Positions 24,421 through 33,574 of a stretch of DNA of 64,000 bases are shown here, in pieces (positions within the stretch are counted from its first letter, which is position 1; each line of letters starts with the position of its first letter). The DNA comes from Frigoribacterium sp. JB110 (GTDB taxonomy: Bacteria > Actinomycetota > Actinomycetes > Actinomycetales > Microbacteriaceae): contig NZ_FUIA01000002.1 of assembly GCF_900163665.1 (NCBI RefSeq), positions 23,116 through 87,115 of the forward strand, given 5' to 3'. The notes under the pieces were generated by a model that did not search any database, was not told the origin of the DNA, and was given only the letters and a program-made list of their open reading frames with translations. Made by a program: the position numbers and the translations under genes.

Positions 24421-25509
24421 TCATGAAGTCTTCGTTAGGACATCGGCGATGAGAGGAACGAGATAATCTGCGGCCCATTCCTGCCCGATTGGTCCGCCTA
24501 CCGTGACCGTCCAGAGCAGATCTCGGTCGTCTTCGGTCTTCGGAGCCAACCGGACGAGATGCCTAGACGTGACAGCGCCCAGATTCATGAAGAGGGTGTT
24601 TTCGGTGACAAGCTCGTGCATTTCTTCATCGCTCGCGTTCACGGTCTGGCCCAGCAAGAGAACATCCGCATCGATTTGGGTCAGCAGTTCACTGCTGACC
24701 CACGGGTCGCCTACGAACTGATTAGCCTTCGGATTCGGAATGAACCCAAGCTCGCTGAGAAAGAGTTCTGTCCCCGATCCCGATGGAGACATATAGCGGA
24801 GGCTATTTGCGGCCCCGAAGTGGAGAACCCAGCTAGTGGTGAGACCCGCAAATTCCGGGTGTTCCTTTCGTATCTCGGCGAAATGTTCTTGGTGATGTGC
24901 GATAACTTGTGTTGCTGCGTCTTCGAGGTCGAGCGTCGATCCAAGGAGGCGAATAGAGTCTTGCCAAGGGATGAGCTGTTGCGACGACGTGTCGGGACTG
25001 GTCAGTACTGGGGCGATTGACGTCAATCGGTCGTAGTAGTCGCCAAGGTTGACGCCACTCAACCCGTCTGTCCATCCCACCGCCACGATGAGGTCAGGGT
25101 GGCTGGCGGCGATGGTTTCTATCGGAAGGTCTTCACCGGACACGAACTCGTAGGTTTCAATTTCTGCTGCCCCATGATCGTCGAGATAACCGCCTTCACT
25201 CACGAGACTTGACGTGAGAATGGGGGTCACGCCGAGGGCGAGAAGCAGCTCAGTGTCGATCGCTGTCGGGGCGACCGCTGCAATGCGTTCAGGCCGTTCC
25301 GGAAGAACAGTCTCACCGAACGGTGATTCGAGCGTCAGCGGATAGCTTGTAGTCTGCTCGGCCGCTGGCAGTAAAGATGCTTGCTCAGGGTGTCTTGTTG
25401 CATTATCGGATTCGGGCTTTGCCGAGCAGCTTGCAGCGAACAAGGAAATGGTGAGAACAACACAGATGCTGCTGAGGATGCGAGAAGGCTTAGCTTGCGA
25501 ACGGCTCAT
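24421..25509 (-). CDS. Siderophore-binding lipoprotein (FecB/FhuD type), copy 1
   Basis: 362 residues from ATG 25509, overlapping the MFS stop. Lipobox LFAASC (Cys ~26). Same fold and many identical blocks as the downstream lipoprotein: TSYPLTLESPFGETVLPERP, AIDTELLLALGVTPILTS, LVSEGGYLDDHGAAE, VGGPIGQEWAADYLVPLIAD. The pair arose by tandem duplication; the divergence between them suggests different ligands or stereoisomers rather than simple dosage. Base composition is lower in GC than the core genes to the right. Confidence 0.92.
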   Translation of the reverse strand: MSRSQAKPSRILSSICVVLTISLFAASCSAKPESDNATRHPEQASLLPAAEQTTSYPLTLESPFGETVLPERPERIAAVAPTAIDTELLLALGVTPILTSSLVSEGGYLDDHGAAEIETYEFVSGEDLPIETIAASHPDLIVAVGWTDGLSGVNLGDYYDRLTSIAPVLTSPDTSSQQLIPWQDSIRLLGSTLDLEDAATQVIAHHQEHFAEIRKEHPEFAGLTTSWVLHFGAANSLRYMSPSGSGTELFLSELGFIPNPKANQFVGDPWVSSELLTQIDADVLLLGQTVNASDEEMHELVTENTLFMNLGAVTSRHLVRLAPKTEDDRDLLWTVTVGGPIGQEWAADYLVPLIADVLTKTS

Positions 25510-26693
25510 GGTTTCCCTATCTGAATTGAGGATCGCTGCGTCCGGGCGACCGGGCTGAGGAAGATCGAAACGAAGAGAACGAGGAGGGGAATGACGAGCG
25601 CGCCACGCAGTCCGGCACGTTCGCCGACAAATCCGAGAAGGGGTGGAGCAACCAGGAACGCGATATATCCAATGACGGTCACGAAAGCAACACGCGTTGC
25701 CGAGTTCTCTCCCGATGCCCCAGCCGAGGAGATCGCTACAGGGAACCCCAGAGACGCGCCCAGACCCCACAACACAACTGCAACCCCCGCCACGACTGAA
25801 TTGTCAACGAAAGCAACAAGCGAGATTCCAACAACGGCACTCAGAGCGCTCGCTCCGAGCACCCAGGCACGCCCGAATCGTTGAACAACCGGTCCTCCCA
25901 AGAACCGTCCTAGCGTCATCGCCGCGGCGAAGACCGCGAAGACCGTCGAACTGAGTGCTGGATTCAGACCATGCCCATCGACCATGATCAGGGGAAGCCA
26001 GTCGTTCGCCGTGCCCTCAGCGAACGCCATTGCGAGAACGATGACTCCGATGAGCCAAAGAGAGGAGTCGCGCCATACTGCTCGCTCAGAACGATAGGCC
26101 GGTGTATTTGGTTTCTGTCGGCGACCGGTTGCGGGCGGTAAGAAGCGTATGCAAACTAGCAGGATCACAATGCCGGACAGTCCGATCGTCATCAGATGCG
26201 TGACAACTGAGAAATCCGCGGCGGTAGCCACAATTCCGAGTGCCGCACCGATAAGGGTGCCCAAGCTAAACGAACCATGTAACGCTGGCAGGAACGGTCT
26301 GCCAGAGATGGCTTCGACATCTGCGCCCTCAACGTTCAGTGCAATCTCGCTACCGCCCATGCTCAGACCGAACAACGCCAATGCCGCGATGACGAATCCG
26401 TCGATCTGGGCTGCCGCGCCAAGACCTATGAGGGGCACGCTCACGGCTACACCCAACGTGCCGAATGCGATCAGTGGCTTTGCGCCAAGTCGAGCCAACA
26501 GCGGCCCTGAACAGAGAATCCCCGCCATCGCCCCTAGTGATAGACCAAAGATCACGATACCCATCTGCGCGGTTGAGGCTCCGAGCAAATCGCGAATCGC
26601 TGGTGTGCGCGTGACCCAGGACGACATTGCCAGACCCGGCAATAGAAACGATGCACAAAGCGCCAAGCGGCGTGCCGCGAGGGTGGTTGACAT
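25506..26693 (-). CDS. MFS transporter, siderophore island
   Basis: 395 residues from ATG 26693, preceded by AAAGGCAG. Twelve predicted helices, starting ALCASFLLPGLAMSSWVTRT and containing GLSMGGSEIALNVEGADVEA and WGLGASLGFPVAISSAGA, a pattern seen in the YbjJ/FucP-like branch of MFS. It lies between the flavoreductase and lipoprotein genes and overlaps the latter. In this setting it could export apo-siderophore or take up the ferric form; no sequence feature settles which. Confidence 0.85.
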   Translation of the reverse strand: MSTTLAARRLALCASFLLPGLAMSSWVTRTPAIRDLLGASTAQMGIVIFGLSLGAMAGILCSGPLLARLGAKPLIAFGTLGVAVSVPLIGLGAAAQIDGFVIAALALFGLSMGGSEIALNVEGADVEAISGRPFLPALHGSFSLGTLIGAALGIVATAADFSVVTHLMTIGLSGIVILLVCIRFLPPATGRRQKPNTPAYRSERAVWRDSSLWLIGVIVLAMAFAEGTANDWLPLIMVDGHGLNPALSSTVFAVFAAAMTLGRFLGGPVVQRFGRAWVLGASALSAVVGISLVAFVDNSVVAGVAVVLWGLGASLGFPVAISSAGASGENSATRVAFVTVIGYIAFLVAPPLLGFVGERAGLRGALVIPLLVLFVSIFLSPVARTQRSSIQIGKP

Positions 26694-26780
26694 TGACTGC
26701 CTTTCTTTATTGCTGGTGTGCCCGAGAACCACTGAGCGGGTGGGATAGGTCGTGGGTGAGGGATGCAGGTTCCCTTCGCC

Positions 26781-27602
26781 TCACTGGCCGACGAGTTCGG
26801 CCGCGCCCCGCTTCCAGTAGCCCGTGAAATCGATGTCGGACTTTGGGACACCGCGTTCTTTGACCAAGAAGCGGCGCATCTTTTGCACTTCGGCCTGTTC
26901 GCCAGCGAGCCAAGCAAACGGCTCATTGTCGTGCCAGTTCACGCCTCGTATCGCGTTGAGCAGCGGGTGCCGCGTGCCAGTGTGGCGAGGAATCCAGGAG
27001 ATCTCGATTCCCTCAGGGGCAGTGAGTTCTTGTCGGTGATCGTCTTCCGCAACATCGATGAGAACCTGACCGCGCGCATCGCACGGTAGTTCTTCGAGGA
27101 GCCGTGCAATAGCGGGAATCGCTGTATCGTCACCTGCCACAAGGAACCAGTCGCAACCGGCAGGCAGGCTCTGCGTCTTGCCCGGACCCGCGATATGGAT
27201 CGGGTCACCAGGTCGTGCCCGCCGAGCCCAATCGGCCGCAACCCCGTGCCCATGCAGCACGAAATCAACATCCAGCTCACGCGATTCCGAGTCGTAACGT
27301 CGCACCGAGTACGCCCGTGCGATGGGGCGCCTCCCTTCCGCGAACGTTACGCGGCCATTTTCGATCACAGGCAAGACCGGCTCACTCTCACCTGGATAGG
27401 GAAACAGCAAACGAATATCGTCATCGAACCCCGGTGAGGTGAAAGCTGGTTGCAGATCTCCCCCTGGCGAGGTGAACTCACCCAACTGGCTCCCCGTCAG
27501 CGTGATCCGCTTCATCCCCGAAGTCACGTCCACAACGCGGCCTACAGCAAGTTCACGCAGCGCTACTGGAACCAAGCGCAACGTACGTGCAGACACACTC
27601 AT
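26781..27602 (-). CDS. Siderophore-interacting protein (FAD-dependent ferric reductase)
   Basis: 273 residues from ATG 27602. Flavin domain with RPIARAYSVRRY (RxYS FAD-binding motif, ~100) and HGHGVAADWA. NAD(P)H domain begins IHIAGPGK. The SIP-specific part contains FLVAGDDTAIPAIARLLEEL, AWLAGEQAEVQKMRRFLVKE and ends DIDFTGYWKRGAAE. This is the full SIP (ViuB/YqjH) pattern. The enzyme releases iron in the cytoplasm by reducing ferric siderophore. It is the first gene of the minus-strand operon, divergent from the double AraC regulator, with an iron-box-like palindrome between them. Confidence 0.95.
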   Translation of the reverse strand: MSVSARTLRLVPVALRELAVGRVVDVTSGMKRITLTGSQLGEFTSPGGDLQPAFTSPGFDDDIRLLFPYPGESEPVLPVIENGRVTFAEGRRPIARAYSVRRYDSESRELDVDFVLHGHGVAADWARRARPGDPIHIAGPGKTQSLPAGCDWFLVAGDDTAIPAIARLLEELPCDARGQVLIDVAEDDHRQELTAPEGIEISWIPRHTGTRHPLLNAIRGVNWHDNEPFAWLAGEQAEVQKMRRFLVKERGVPKSDIDFTGYWKRGAAELVGQ

Positions 27603-27664
27603 AGACAATCTCCTTACAGCGACAGAACGGACCACCCCCACAAGCATCGGCACACATGGGCTCA

Positions 27665-27688
27665 CTAAGTAAGTGTACCCTTACTTAG
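27665..27688. promoter_or_regulatory. Palindrome resembling a DtxR/IdeR iron box in divergent promoter
   Basis: CTAAGTAAG, 6-base spacer TGTACC, CTTACTTAG: perfect 9-bp arms. The 19 bases at 27670-27688 match the IdeR/DtxR consensus (TWAGGTWAGSCTWACCTWA) at about 14 positions by eye. It lies between the flavoreductase operon and the double AraC gene, where an iron-dependent repressor would act on either or both. It could instead bind the AraC protein. Confidence 0.55.
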
Positions 27689-27760
27689 GTCGGATGATTT
27701 ATCCGTAAGCGCAGAGTTCGCATACTCTGATGCTGATGCCTGACTAGTGAACAAAGGATC

Positions 27761-29356
27761 ATGCTCGTGCTGTTCGACCCACCACCGGTGCCTACCTCCC
27801 AAGCAGTGTCTGTGCACAACACACGTGACCCCTCCCTCTTATGGGTGCACGCGGGAACCGCAGAGGTTCGCGCAGCGCAACAGGAGTACCTACTCTCCTC
27901 CGGGCAGGGCATATGGTTGCCTGCCGGTATCCCCTACACCGTGGAGGTGGGCGCTGACTCAGTCGCATTCCCGATCTTCCCAGCCGCAGGAACCCGCGCG
28001 CCGAACCTCGACCGACCCCAGCGCATCAATCTCTCAAACAGCTGGTCCGAGTGGCTCATCTACCAGTTCGCGCGGAGTATCGGCTACCTTCGGGGCGCAA
28101 CCTCCGACACCAGCCTCCTCGATCTGGTTGCCGGGTCTCGCTACGCGACACCTAAGGAAGAAGCGCGGCCTATAGAGCAGGTGCCACTGCCTCCGATGCC
28201 CCGCTCACCTGAAGCCCTGACGGTCGCGCACTCGCTGCTCCAGAGACCCGATGATCCCTCCGAGACGACAGACCACGCACGAGCGGTCAATATCAGCGTT
28301 CGGACTTTGCAACTGCAGTTTCTGCAAGAGACAGGACTTCCATTCATACGGTGGCGCACTGCTGTACGTGTTGCGGCCTCAGCCGCCCTGATGGATGCTG
28401 GCCACGAGATCGGCCAAGCAGGCAGGCAGGTCGGCTTCTCCACTCCCGCTGGATTCACGAGAGCATTCCACACACAAACTGGAATGACCCCCCGCCAGTA
28501 CAAGAAGGCGCGGCCTGTCATTCCCCGTCACGATGACACCCTTGCCACCGACTTCAGCGAACTGATGCTGCCTCAACTGCAACCTGAGGCGGCTCCACCT
28601 GAGGCTTCACCGCCGTCCGTCCCGGCAACGCAGACCTGGAATCGGACCAACGATTTCCACGTCCTGGTATGGCTCTACCGCGGTGCCGCGCGAGTAATGG
28701 TCGGTGAGCGCACTCGACGACTCCGACGCGGCGACGCTATCTGGCTTCCCGCAGGCGTTCGCAACAGCATTACACTTTCGCGCGGCTCGCTGCTACTCCC
28801 TCTCGGATCACGCCACGGCACACCGGAAACGCGACTTCCTCGCAACCTCGTCCAGCGATTTCCAGATGAGGCTGAGCTCTACCTGCTGCACACTTTCGTC
28901 GCCAATTACAGCCTTGTTCGCCCTACGTCGCACGACCCGAACCGGATCACGCACTCATTTCTCAAGCATGCCACGAGGACGCGAGCCGGAGCAGCCGAAG
29001 ACTTGGCGGGAGTTACGCCCGTTTACAAGATCATCCGCGCGGTGCGCAACAATCCAGCGGATCGACGAACTCTCACACGATGGGCGCAAGTACTCAATGC
29101 CGACGCAAGAGACCTCGGCCGCGCTTTCCTCGCGACCACAGGGCAGAGTTATGTGGCCTGGCGATCGGAGGTACGCATGACCGAAGCACGCCGCTATCTT
29201 GAAGAAGGGGTTGGTGTGGCGCAGGCGGCTCGTCGGCTTGGCTACGCACATCCATCAGCATTTACCACGGTCTTCACCCGAGCCCACGACATGTCCCCGC
29301 GTGAATATCAACGCAATGGTTGGCAACACACTGATGAGCCCCTGATCATCCGCTAG
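27761..29356 (+). CDS. Double-length AraC-family regulator (two cupin-HTH units)
   Basis: 531 residues, about twice the usual AraC length. Unit 1: cupin with LSSGQGIWLPAGIPYTVEV (~45-65) and an HTH region ending QLQFLQETGLPFIRWRTAVR...QAGRQVGFSTPAGFTRAFHT (~185-250). Unit 2: cupin with LRRGDAIWLPAGVRNSITL (~322-340) and HTH with RAFLATTGQSYVAWRSEVRM and QAARRLGYAHPSAFTTVFTR (~450-515). GIWLPAG/AIWLPAG and GMTPRQY/DMSPREY at matching places show an ancient duplication and fusion. ATG 27761 follows AAAGGATC. Divergent from the siderophore operon, which it probably regulates. Each half has only a clear second HTH helix pair. Confidence 0.85.
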   Translation: MLVLFDPPPVPTSQAVSVHNTRDPSLLWVHAGTAEVRAAQQEYLLSSGQGIWLPAGIPYTVEVGADSVAFPIFPAAGTRAPNLDRPQRINLSNSWSEWLIYQFARSIGYLRGATSDTSLLDLVAGSRYATPKEEARPIEQVPLPPMPRSPEALTVAHSLLQRPDDPSETTDHARAVNISVRTLQLQFLQETGLPFIRWRTAVRVAASAALMDAGHEIGQAGRQVGFSTPAGFTRAFHTQTGMTPRQYKKARPVIPRHDDTLATDFSELMLPQLQPEAAPPEASPPSVPATQTWNRTNDFHVLVWLYRGAARVMVGERTRRLRRGDAIWLPAGVRNSITLSRGSLLLPLGSRHGTPETRLPRNLVQRFPDEAELYLLHTFVANYSLVRPTSHDPNRITHSFLKHATRTRAGAAEDLAGVTPVYKIIRAVRNNPADRRTLTRWAQVLNADARDLGRAFLATTGQSYVAWRSEVRMTEARRYLEEGVGVAQAARRLGYAHPSAFTTVFTRAHDMSPREYQRNGWQHTDEPLIIR

Positions 29357-29527
29357 AACCGTCACCGGAACGACTTTGGTGATGCCCAGCCGACCCGCGC
29401 CATGGAGTAGGACCACCCCAAACTGTGCGCACCTTACCCCTGACAACATTTCCGCAAGAAAGCCTAAGACGCTGCCTACTGCACGGTTTCATGCACCGAG
29501 ATCTGCGGCCGAGGATCTTTCAGGTCA
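29357..29527. other. Intergenic region between converging regulator genes
   Basis: 171 bases after the double AraC gene and before the end of the TetR gene. No credible ORF and no strong terminator hairpin were seen. Confidence 0.4.
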
Positions 29528-30106
29528 TCACCTCACAGTGAGTGAAGCGACACTGTTTATTGCCCACTGTAAAGCCTGTTTCTGAGCACGCTTGGGAGAG
29601 TCGTCCATGATGAGAGCGGCCAGTTGCGGGACGATGTGTGGCCAGGCTGCGAGCCCGATTATTCCAAACAGGATCGGTGCGGCTTCCTTCGTCTCGATGT
29701 TCAGACGTTGTGCCAAGGAAGTGACTTTATCCTGGTAGTACACCGATCTGGAATCACTCTCCGGTTCGACGGTGTCGGGTTCGAGTGCTTCCCATTGCAA
29801 CAGGCGCAACAGGTCCGGATGCTTGGCATGGTAAGCATTGACTGCTTGTAGATACGCGGAGAGGAACTCTCCTGGCGGCAAGTCTCCTTTGGGATACGGG
29901 ACAATTCCGAGCAGAGAATCCAGTGCGTCAGATAACACGGCATGGAACATGCCTTGTTTGCTGCCGAAATATGCGTAGATACGTTGCTTATTCACACCGG
30001 AATTCGCGGCGATTCTATCCGTACGAGCTCCGGCAAGTCCGTGCTTCGCGAACTCCTCACGGCCCGCCTCAAGGAGCGCTCGTTTGGTGTTTTCTGGTCC
30101 AGCCAT
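29528..30106 (-). CDS. TetR-family repressor
   Basis: 192 residues from ATG 30106; an in-frame upstream extension has no TetR character. N-terminal HTH ~10-55: TKRALLEAGREEFAKHGLAG, ARTDRIAANSGVNKQRIYAY, FGSKQGMFHAV, a textbook TetR DNA-binding domain. C-terminal helical ligand domain ~60-190 with WEALEPDTVE. Divergent from an MFS exporter gene with a long imperfect palindrome between, so it should repress that exporter and itself until a ligand binds. Confidence 0.93.
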   Translation of the reverse strand: MAGPENTKRALLEAGREEFAKHGLAGARTDRIAANSGVNKQRIYAYFGSKQGMFHAVLSDALDSLLGIVPYPKGDLPPGEFLSAYLQAVNAYHAKHPDLLRLLQWEALEPDTVEPESDSRSVYYQDKVTSLAQRLNIETKEAAPILFGIIGLAAWPHIVPQLAALIMDDSPKRAQKQALQWAINSVASLTVR

Positions 30107-30138
30107 GTCCCCAGCGTAGAAGCTCCACCACTGAGAAG

Positions 30139-30176
30139 CAACCAACCAGATAGTTGCCCAACTAACCAGTTGGTTG
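30139..30176. promoter_or_regulatory. TetR operator candidate, 38-base imperfect palindrome
   Basis: Arms CAACCAACCAGATAGTTG and CAACTAACCAGTTGGTTG around a CC centre; 14 of 18 positions pair. It contains repeated AACCA/TGGTT units and sits in the middle of the divergent TetR-MFS promoter region, ending 14 bases before the MFS start. It is the natural TetR binding site. Confidence 0.7.
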
Positions 30177-30189
30177 TAGCGTGATGTGT

Positions 30190-31422
30190 ATGCCCACCTC
30201 CCGACCAATCATTTCTGACGCGCCACCCATGCCTGCCACCCGACCAAAAATTTTGGATCGAGCGCCTCTCTCGATCACGTTCTTTGTAGTACTTGCCCTG
30301 GTGGTGCTCTCACAGCTCTACGGTGCGCTCGTGCTCGGTCCGGCTTCGGCCCTCGACCTCGGTGCTGATCCGGGCACCTCGGAATTGGTGCAGTCCCTAT
30401 TCGGGGTTGCCTATGCGATTGGTTTCCTCGTCTGGGGGCCAGCGGTCGATCGTTATGGTGCGACAAGGTGCTTTCTGATCGGCCTGACCGTACTGCTTGC
30501 AGCCACTGTCTTCGTGGCTTGTGCCCCGAGCATGTCTTGGCTTCTCGGTGGCAGGATCGTGCAAGGTGCCGCCGCGGCAAGCTTCGCCCCATCGGTTTTC
30601 GCATACTTCGGTGCACGCCTGCCGACCGCTGTCCGCTTAATCGCCGTGACCGTACTGACCAGTTCTTTTCTTGCTGCCGCGGTGCTTGCGCAGGTCCTCG
30701 CGCAGCTCGTCGTGTTAGCGGGCTCATGGCGCTGGTTCTTCATCCTCAGCGCGATCACCCTGACTTTAGGGCTGGTGCTTGCCATGCGTGGTCTGCGGCC
30801 TACTCCCGGCAGCGCAGAAACTGGTCAGAACGCCACGAGGATACTTGCAGGCCTTTTGGGCAGGTTGCGCATTGTCTTACTGTTAATCGCAACGCTGGCG
30901 ATCCTTGGCCCATTCATCGCGCTCTACGCAGCCCTCGGGCACACCGGTCACTACCCGGACAGCGAGCTCCTGATGCTGCGCCTCAGTGCACTGCCCGCTC
31001 TGATCTGGGCTGGAGCCGCTTCACCCTGGCTTACTCGAATCCGCCCAAGTACACGCATGATTACCGCATTTACCGGCGCAGCGCTTGCAAGCACCCTGCT
31101 TGTTTTCACCGGGCACAGCGTCCTGGGCGCAGGATTCGGCATGCTCCTCCTTGCCACCTGCGTGTCGGTGCTCGCCCCGGCAACAATCCAAACCCTCACC
31201 GGCATGTCCCCAGAACATTACGGCAGTGTCACAGCGCTCTACACCTTCGCACTCTTCCTCGGCGCCAGCCTTGCAGCTCTGCCAATCCCGGTGCTTGCAA
31301 CATTGGCCCAAGTATCAACTACTGGGCTCGTGCAGGTCACGGCACTCATCGCAATCCCCATTTTCTTACTCGCCCTCACATTCACGATTTTCGGGTCTCG
31401 AACCCCACAGCAGCCTCAATAA
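30190..31422 (+). CDS. MFS exporter controlled by adjacent TetR
   Basis: About 410 residues with twelve helices. DHA1-type features: GVAYAIGFLVWGPAVDRYGA (motif A region, ~75-95), GRIVQGAAAASFAPSVFAYF (motif C-like, ~120), and GSVTALYTFALFLGASLAAL in the C-half. The ATG at 30190 is used here; GTG 30181 and ATG 30184 are alternatives a few residues longer. Likely a small-molecule or siderophore exporter; substrate unknown. Followed after 18 bases by a small truncated gene with its own ribosome-binding site. Confidence 0.88.
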   Translation: MPTSRPIISDAPPMPATRPKILDRAPLSITFFVVLALVVLSQLYGALVLGPASALDLGADPGTSELVQSLFGVAYAIGFLVWGPAVDRYGATRCFLIGLTVLLAATVFVACAPSMSWLLGGRIVQGAAAASFAPSVFAYFGARLPTAVRLIAVTVLTSSFLAAAVLAQVLAQLVVLAGSWRWFFILSAITLTLGLVLAMRGLRPTPGSAETGQNATRILAGLLGRLRIVLLLIATLAILGPFIALYAALGHTGHYPDSELLMLRLSALPALIWAGAASPWLTRIRPSTRMITAFTGAALASTLLVFTGHSVLGAGFGMLLLATCVSVLAPATIQTLTGMSPEHYGSVTALYTFALFLGASLAALPIPVLATLAQVSTTGLVQVTALIAIPIFLLALTFTIFGSRTPQQPQ

Positions 31423-31440
31423 ATCCCTGAAAGGAACACC

Positions 31441-31672
31441 ATGTCAGAACATCTTCTCCCTACCCTCAGAATCCCTGAAACGTTCACCGAGGTCACGACT
31501 CGGCAAGAACACCAAGGCACAACCCCGGTCACCGTAACCCGCCACCATCCAGGCACTGACCCGAAGTACGGGGGCGAACACGTAACCACCGTCTTTGGAG
31601 ACGACCGCATCCTCTACGGCTACACCCGCCAAATCAGCGGTTTCGAACCTGACGCGATCCCGACAACTGGAG
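31441..31672 (+). pseudogene. Small unknown gene truncated by relaxase fragment
   Basis: AAAGGAA lies 7 bases before ATG 31441, and about 77 residues look genuine (EHLLPTLRIPETFTEVTTRQ, KYGGEHVTTVFGDDRILYGY). The frame then runs out of phase into relaxase DNA at about 31670 and continues as arginine-rich nonsense to 31962. It sits 18 bases after the MFS gene and was probably co-transcribed with it. I do not recognise the family. The downstream part has been lost to a recombination junction. Confidence 0.6.
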
Positions 31673-33511
31673 AAAACGACGACCATGAGCGCCCTCCGCA
31701 GGGCGTGGGAGAAGAACCACGGTGCCGGGTCCGTGGTCGGCTTGGCCCCGTCCGCAGCCGCAGCGGATGTCCTCGCCCAGGACCTCGGCATCAGCACCGA
31801 GAACACCGCGAAATGGTTGCACGAGCACCGCCGCGGCACCTGGAACCTCACCGCTGGTCAACTGGTGATCATCGACGAAGCGTCCCTCGCGGGAACCCTC
31901 GCATTGGACACGATCACCGCCCACGCCGCCGACGCGGGCGCGAAGGTACTGCTGGTGGGTGATTGGGCGCAGCTGGCCGCGGTCGACGCGGGTGGAGCAT
32001 TCGGGATGCTCGTCCGAGATCGAGGCGACGCACCGGAGCTGCTGGACGTACGCCGCTTCCGCAACGACTGGGAGAAACACGCCTCCCTGCAGCTACGCCT
32101 CGGCGACACCGACGTCATCGACACCTACCTCAAGCATGACCGCGTCACCCCGGGAACCTACGAAGACATCCTCGACGCCGCCTACCAAGCCTGGGTCAGC
32201 GACCAAGCCGCGGGCAAGACGTCGGTGCTGATCGCGGAGACCCTCGACACTGTATCCGAGCTGAATACGCGTGCCCGCACCGACCGAATCCTCGCTGGAG
32301 ATGTCGCCCTGGATGGGGTGAAGTTGCACGACGGGAACGAAGCCTCCCGCGGCGACTTGGTCATCACCAGGCGAAACGACCGCCGCCTCTCCCTTGGACG
32401 CGGCTGGGTGAAGAACGGAGACCGTTGGCACGTCACCCACGCACACGACGACGGATCCCTCACGGTCCGCCGGGCACACTCTCGGTGGCGGACCACGATC
32501 ATTCTGCCCGCAGCCTACGTTGCTGACCAGGTCGACCTCGGATACGCGATCACCGCGCACAGGGCACAGGGCTCCACCGTCGATACCGCTCACGCGATCG
32601 TCCACTCACCGGAAGTCACCCGTGAGTCGCTCTACGTCGCGATGACCCGCGGCCGAGAATCCAACCGCGTCTATGTCGCCACCGACCAGCATCATCTGGA
32701 AGAACATCAACACCGAGACGACCTGGAACTGAGCGCACGAAGCATTCTCTATGGCATCCTCCAACATGTCGGTGCCGAACAGTCCGCACATGACACCATC
32801 ACCGCAGAACAAGACATGTGGGGGTCGCTCGCGCAGCTGGCCGCCGAATACGAGACCATCGCCACGGAAGCCCAACAATCCCGGTGGGTCACCCTCCTCG
32901 AAACAGCAGGCCTCGGCACCGCCGTCGTTGACGATCTTGTGGAGACGGACTCGTTTGGGATCCTCACCACGGAGCTTCGTCGCCTCGAAGCCGAGGGGCA
33001 CAACATCGACGACCTCCTCCCACGCGTCATCCGCGCAGGAAACCTCGAAGACGTTGAAGATCTCGGATCGCTGCTGCGGTTCCGGATCCAGAAAGTCACG
33101 GCGACCTACCCCGCTTCGTCGCGCCAGGCTCCCGGCCTGATCATCGGTCTGGTGCCCCGGGCCACGGGCATCACCGACCCTGCCATGCGGCAAGCCCTTG
33201 AGGAACGGGAGCAGCTCATGCAGGCGCGGCTCAACATCCTCACCCAGGCGGTGCTCGAACACGCTGAGCCCTGGGTCACGGCGCTCGACATTGCTGACCC
33301 GGCGGTGCGGCAGAGCACGGTGCGGGCGGTTGTCGCGTATCGGGATCGGTGGGGCATCACCTCGACAAGCCCGCTCGGGCCAGTCCCGGCGGATGATGCG
33401 CAACGTATCGACTACCAACGCGCCCGCACCCGTATCCGTGAGTCAGAGCACACTGACCAGACATCTGGCGCAGCGACCATCCGTGATCAGAGTGGTCGAA
33501 CCCTCCGATGA
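31673..33511 (+). pseudogene. TraA/MobF relaxase-helicase, N-terminus missing
   Basis: About 610 residues of the helicase part of a MobF relaxase. The relaxase domain and the first half of Walker A are gone: the frame begins EKTTTMSALRRAWE, where GAGKTTT is expected. Later helicase motifs are intact: LVIIDEASLAGTLALD (motif II), LVGDWAQLAAVDAGGAF (III), GYAITAHRAQGSTVDTAHAI (V) and ESLYVAMTRGRESNRVYV (VI). The C-terminal region (EHTDQTSG to GRTLR) ends 36 bases before the IS3 element. MobF proteins nick and unwind plasmid or ICE DNA for conjugation; this fragment cannot nick. It marks lost conjugative DNA joined to the siderophore island. Confidence 0.88.
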
Positions 33512-33574
33512 GCCCAGAAGTTGCCTCGATAAACTCAATGTATGACTTGAACCGTCCCAGGTTCTCTGCCGCTT

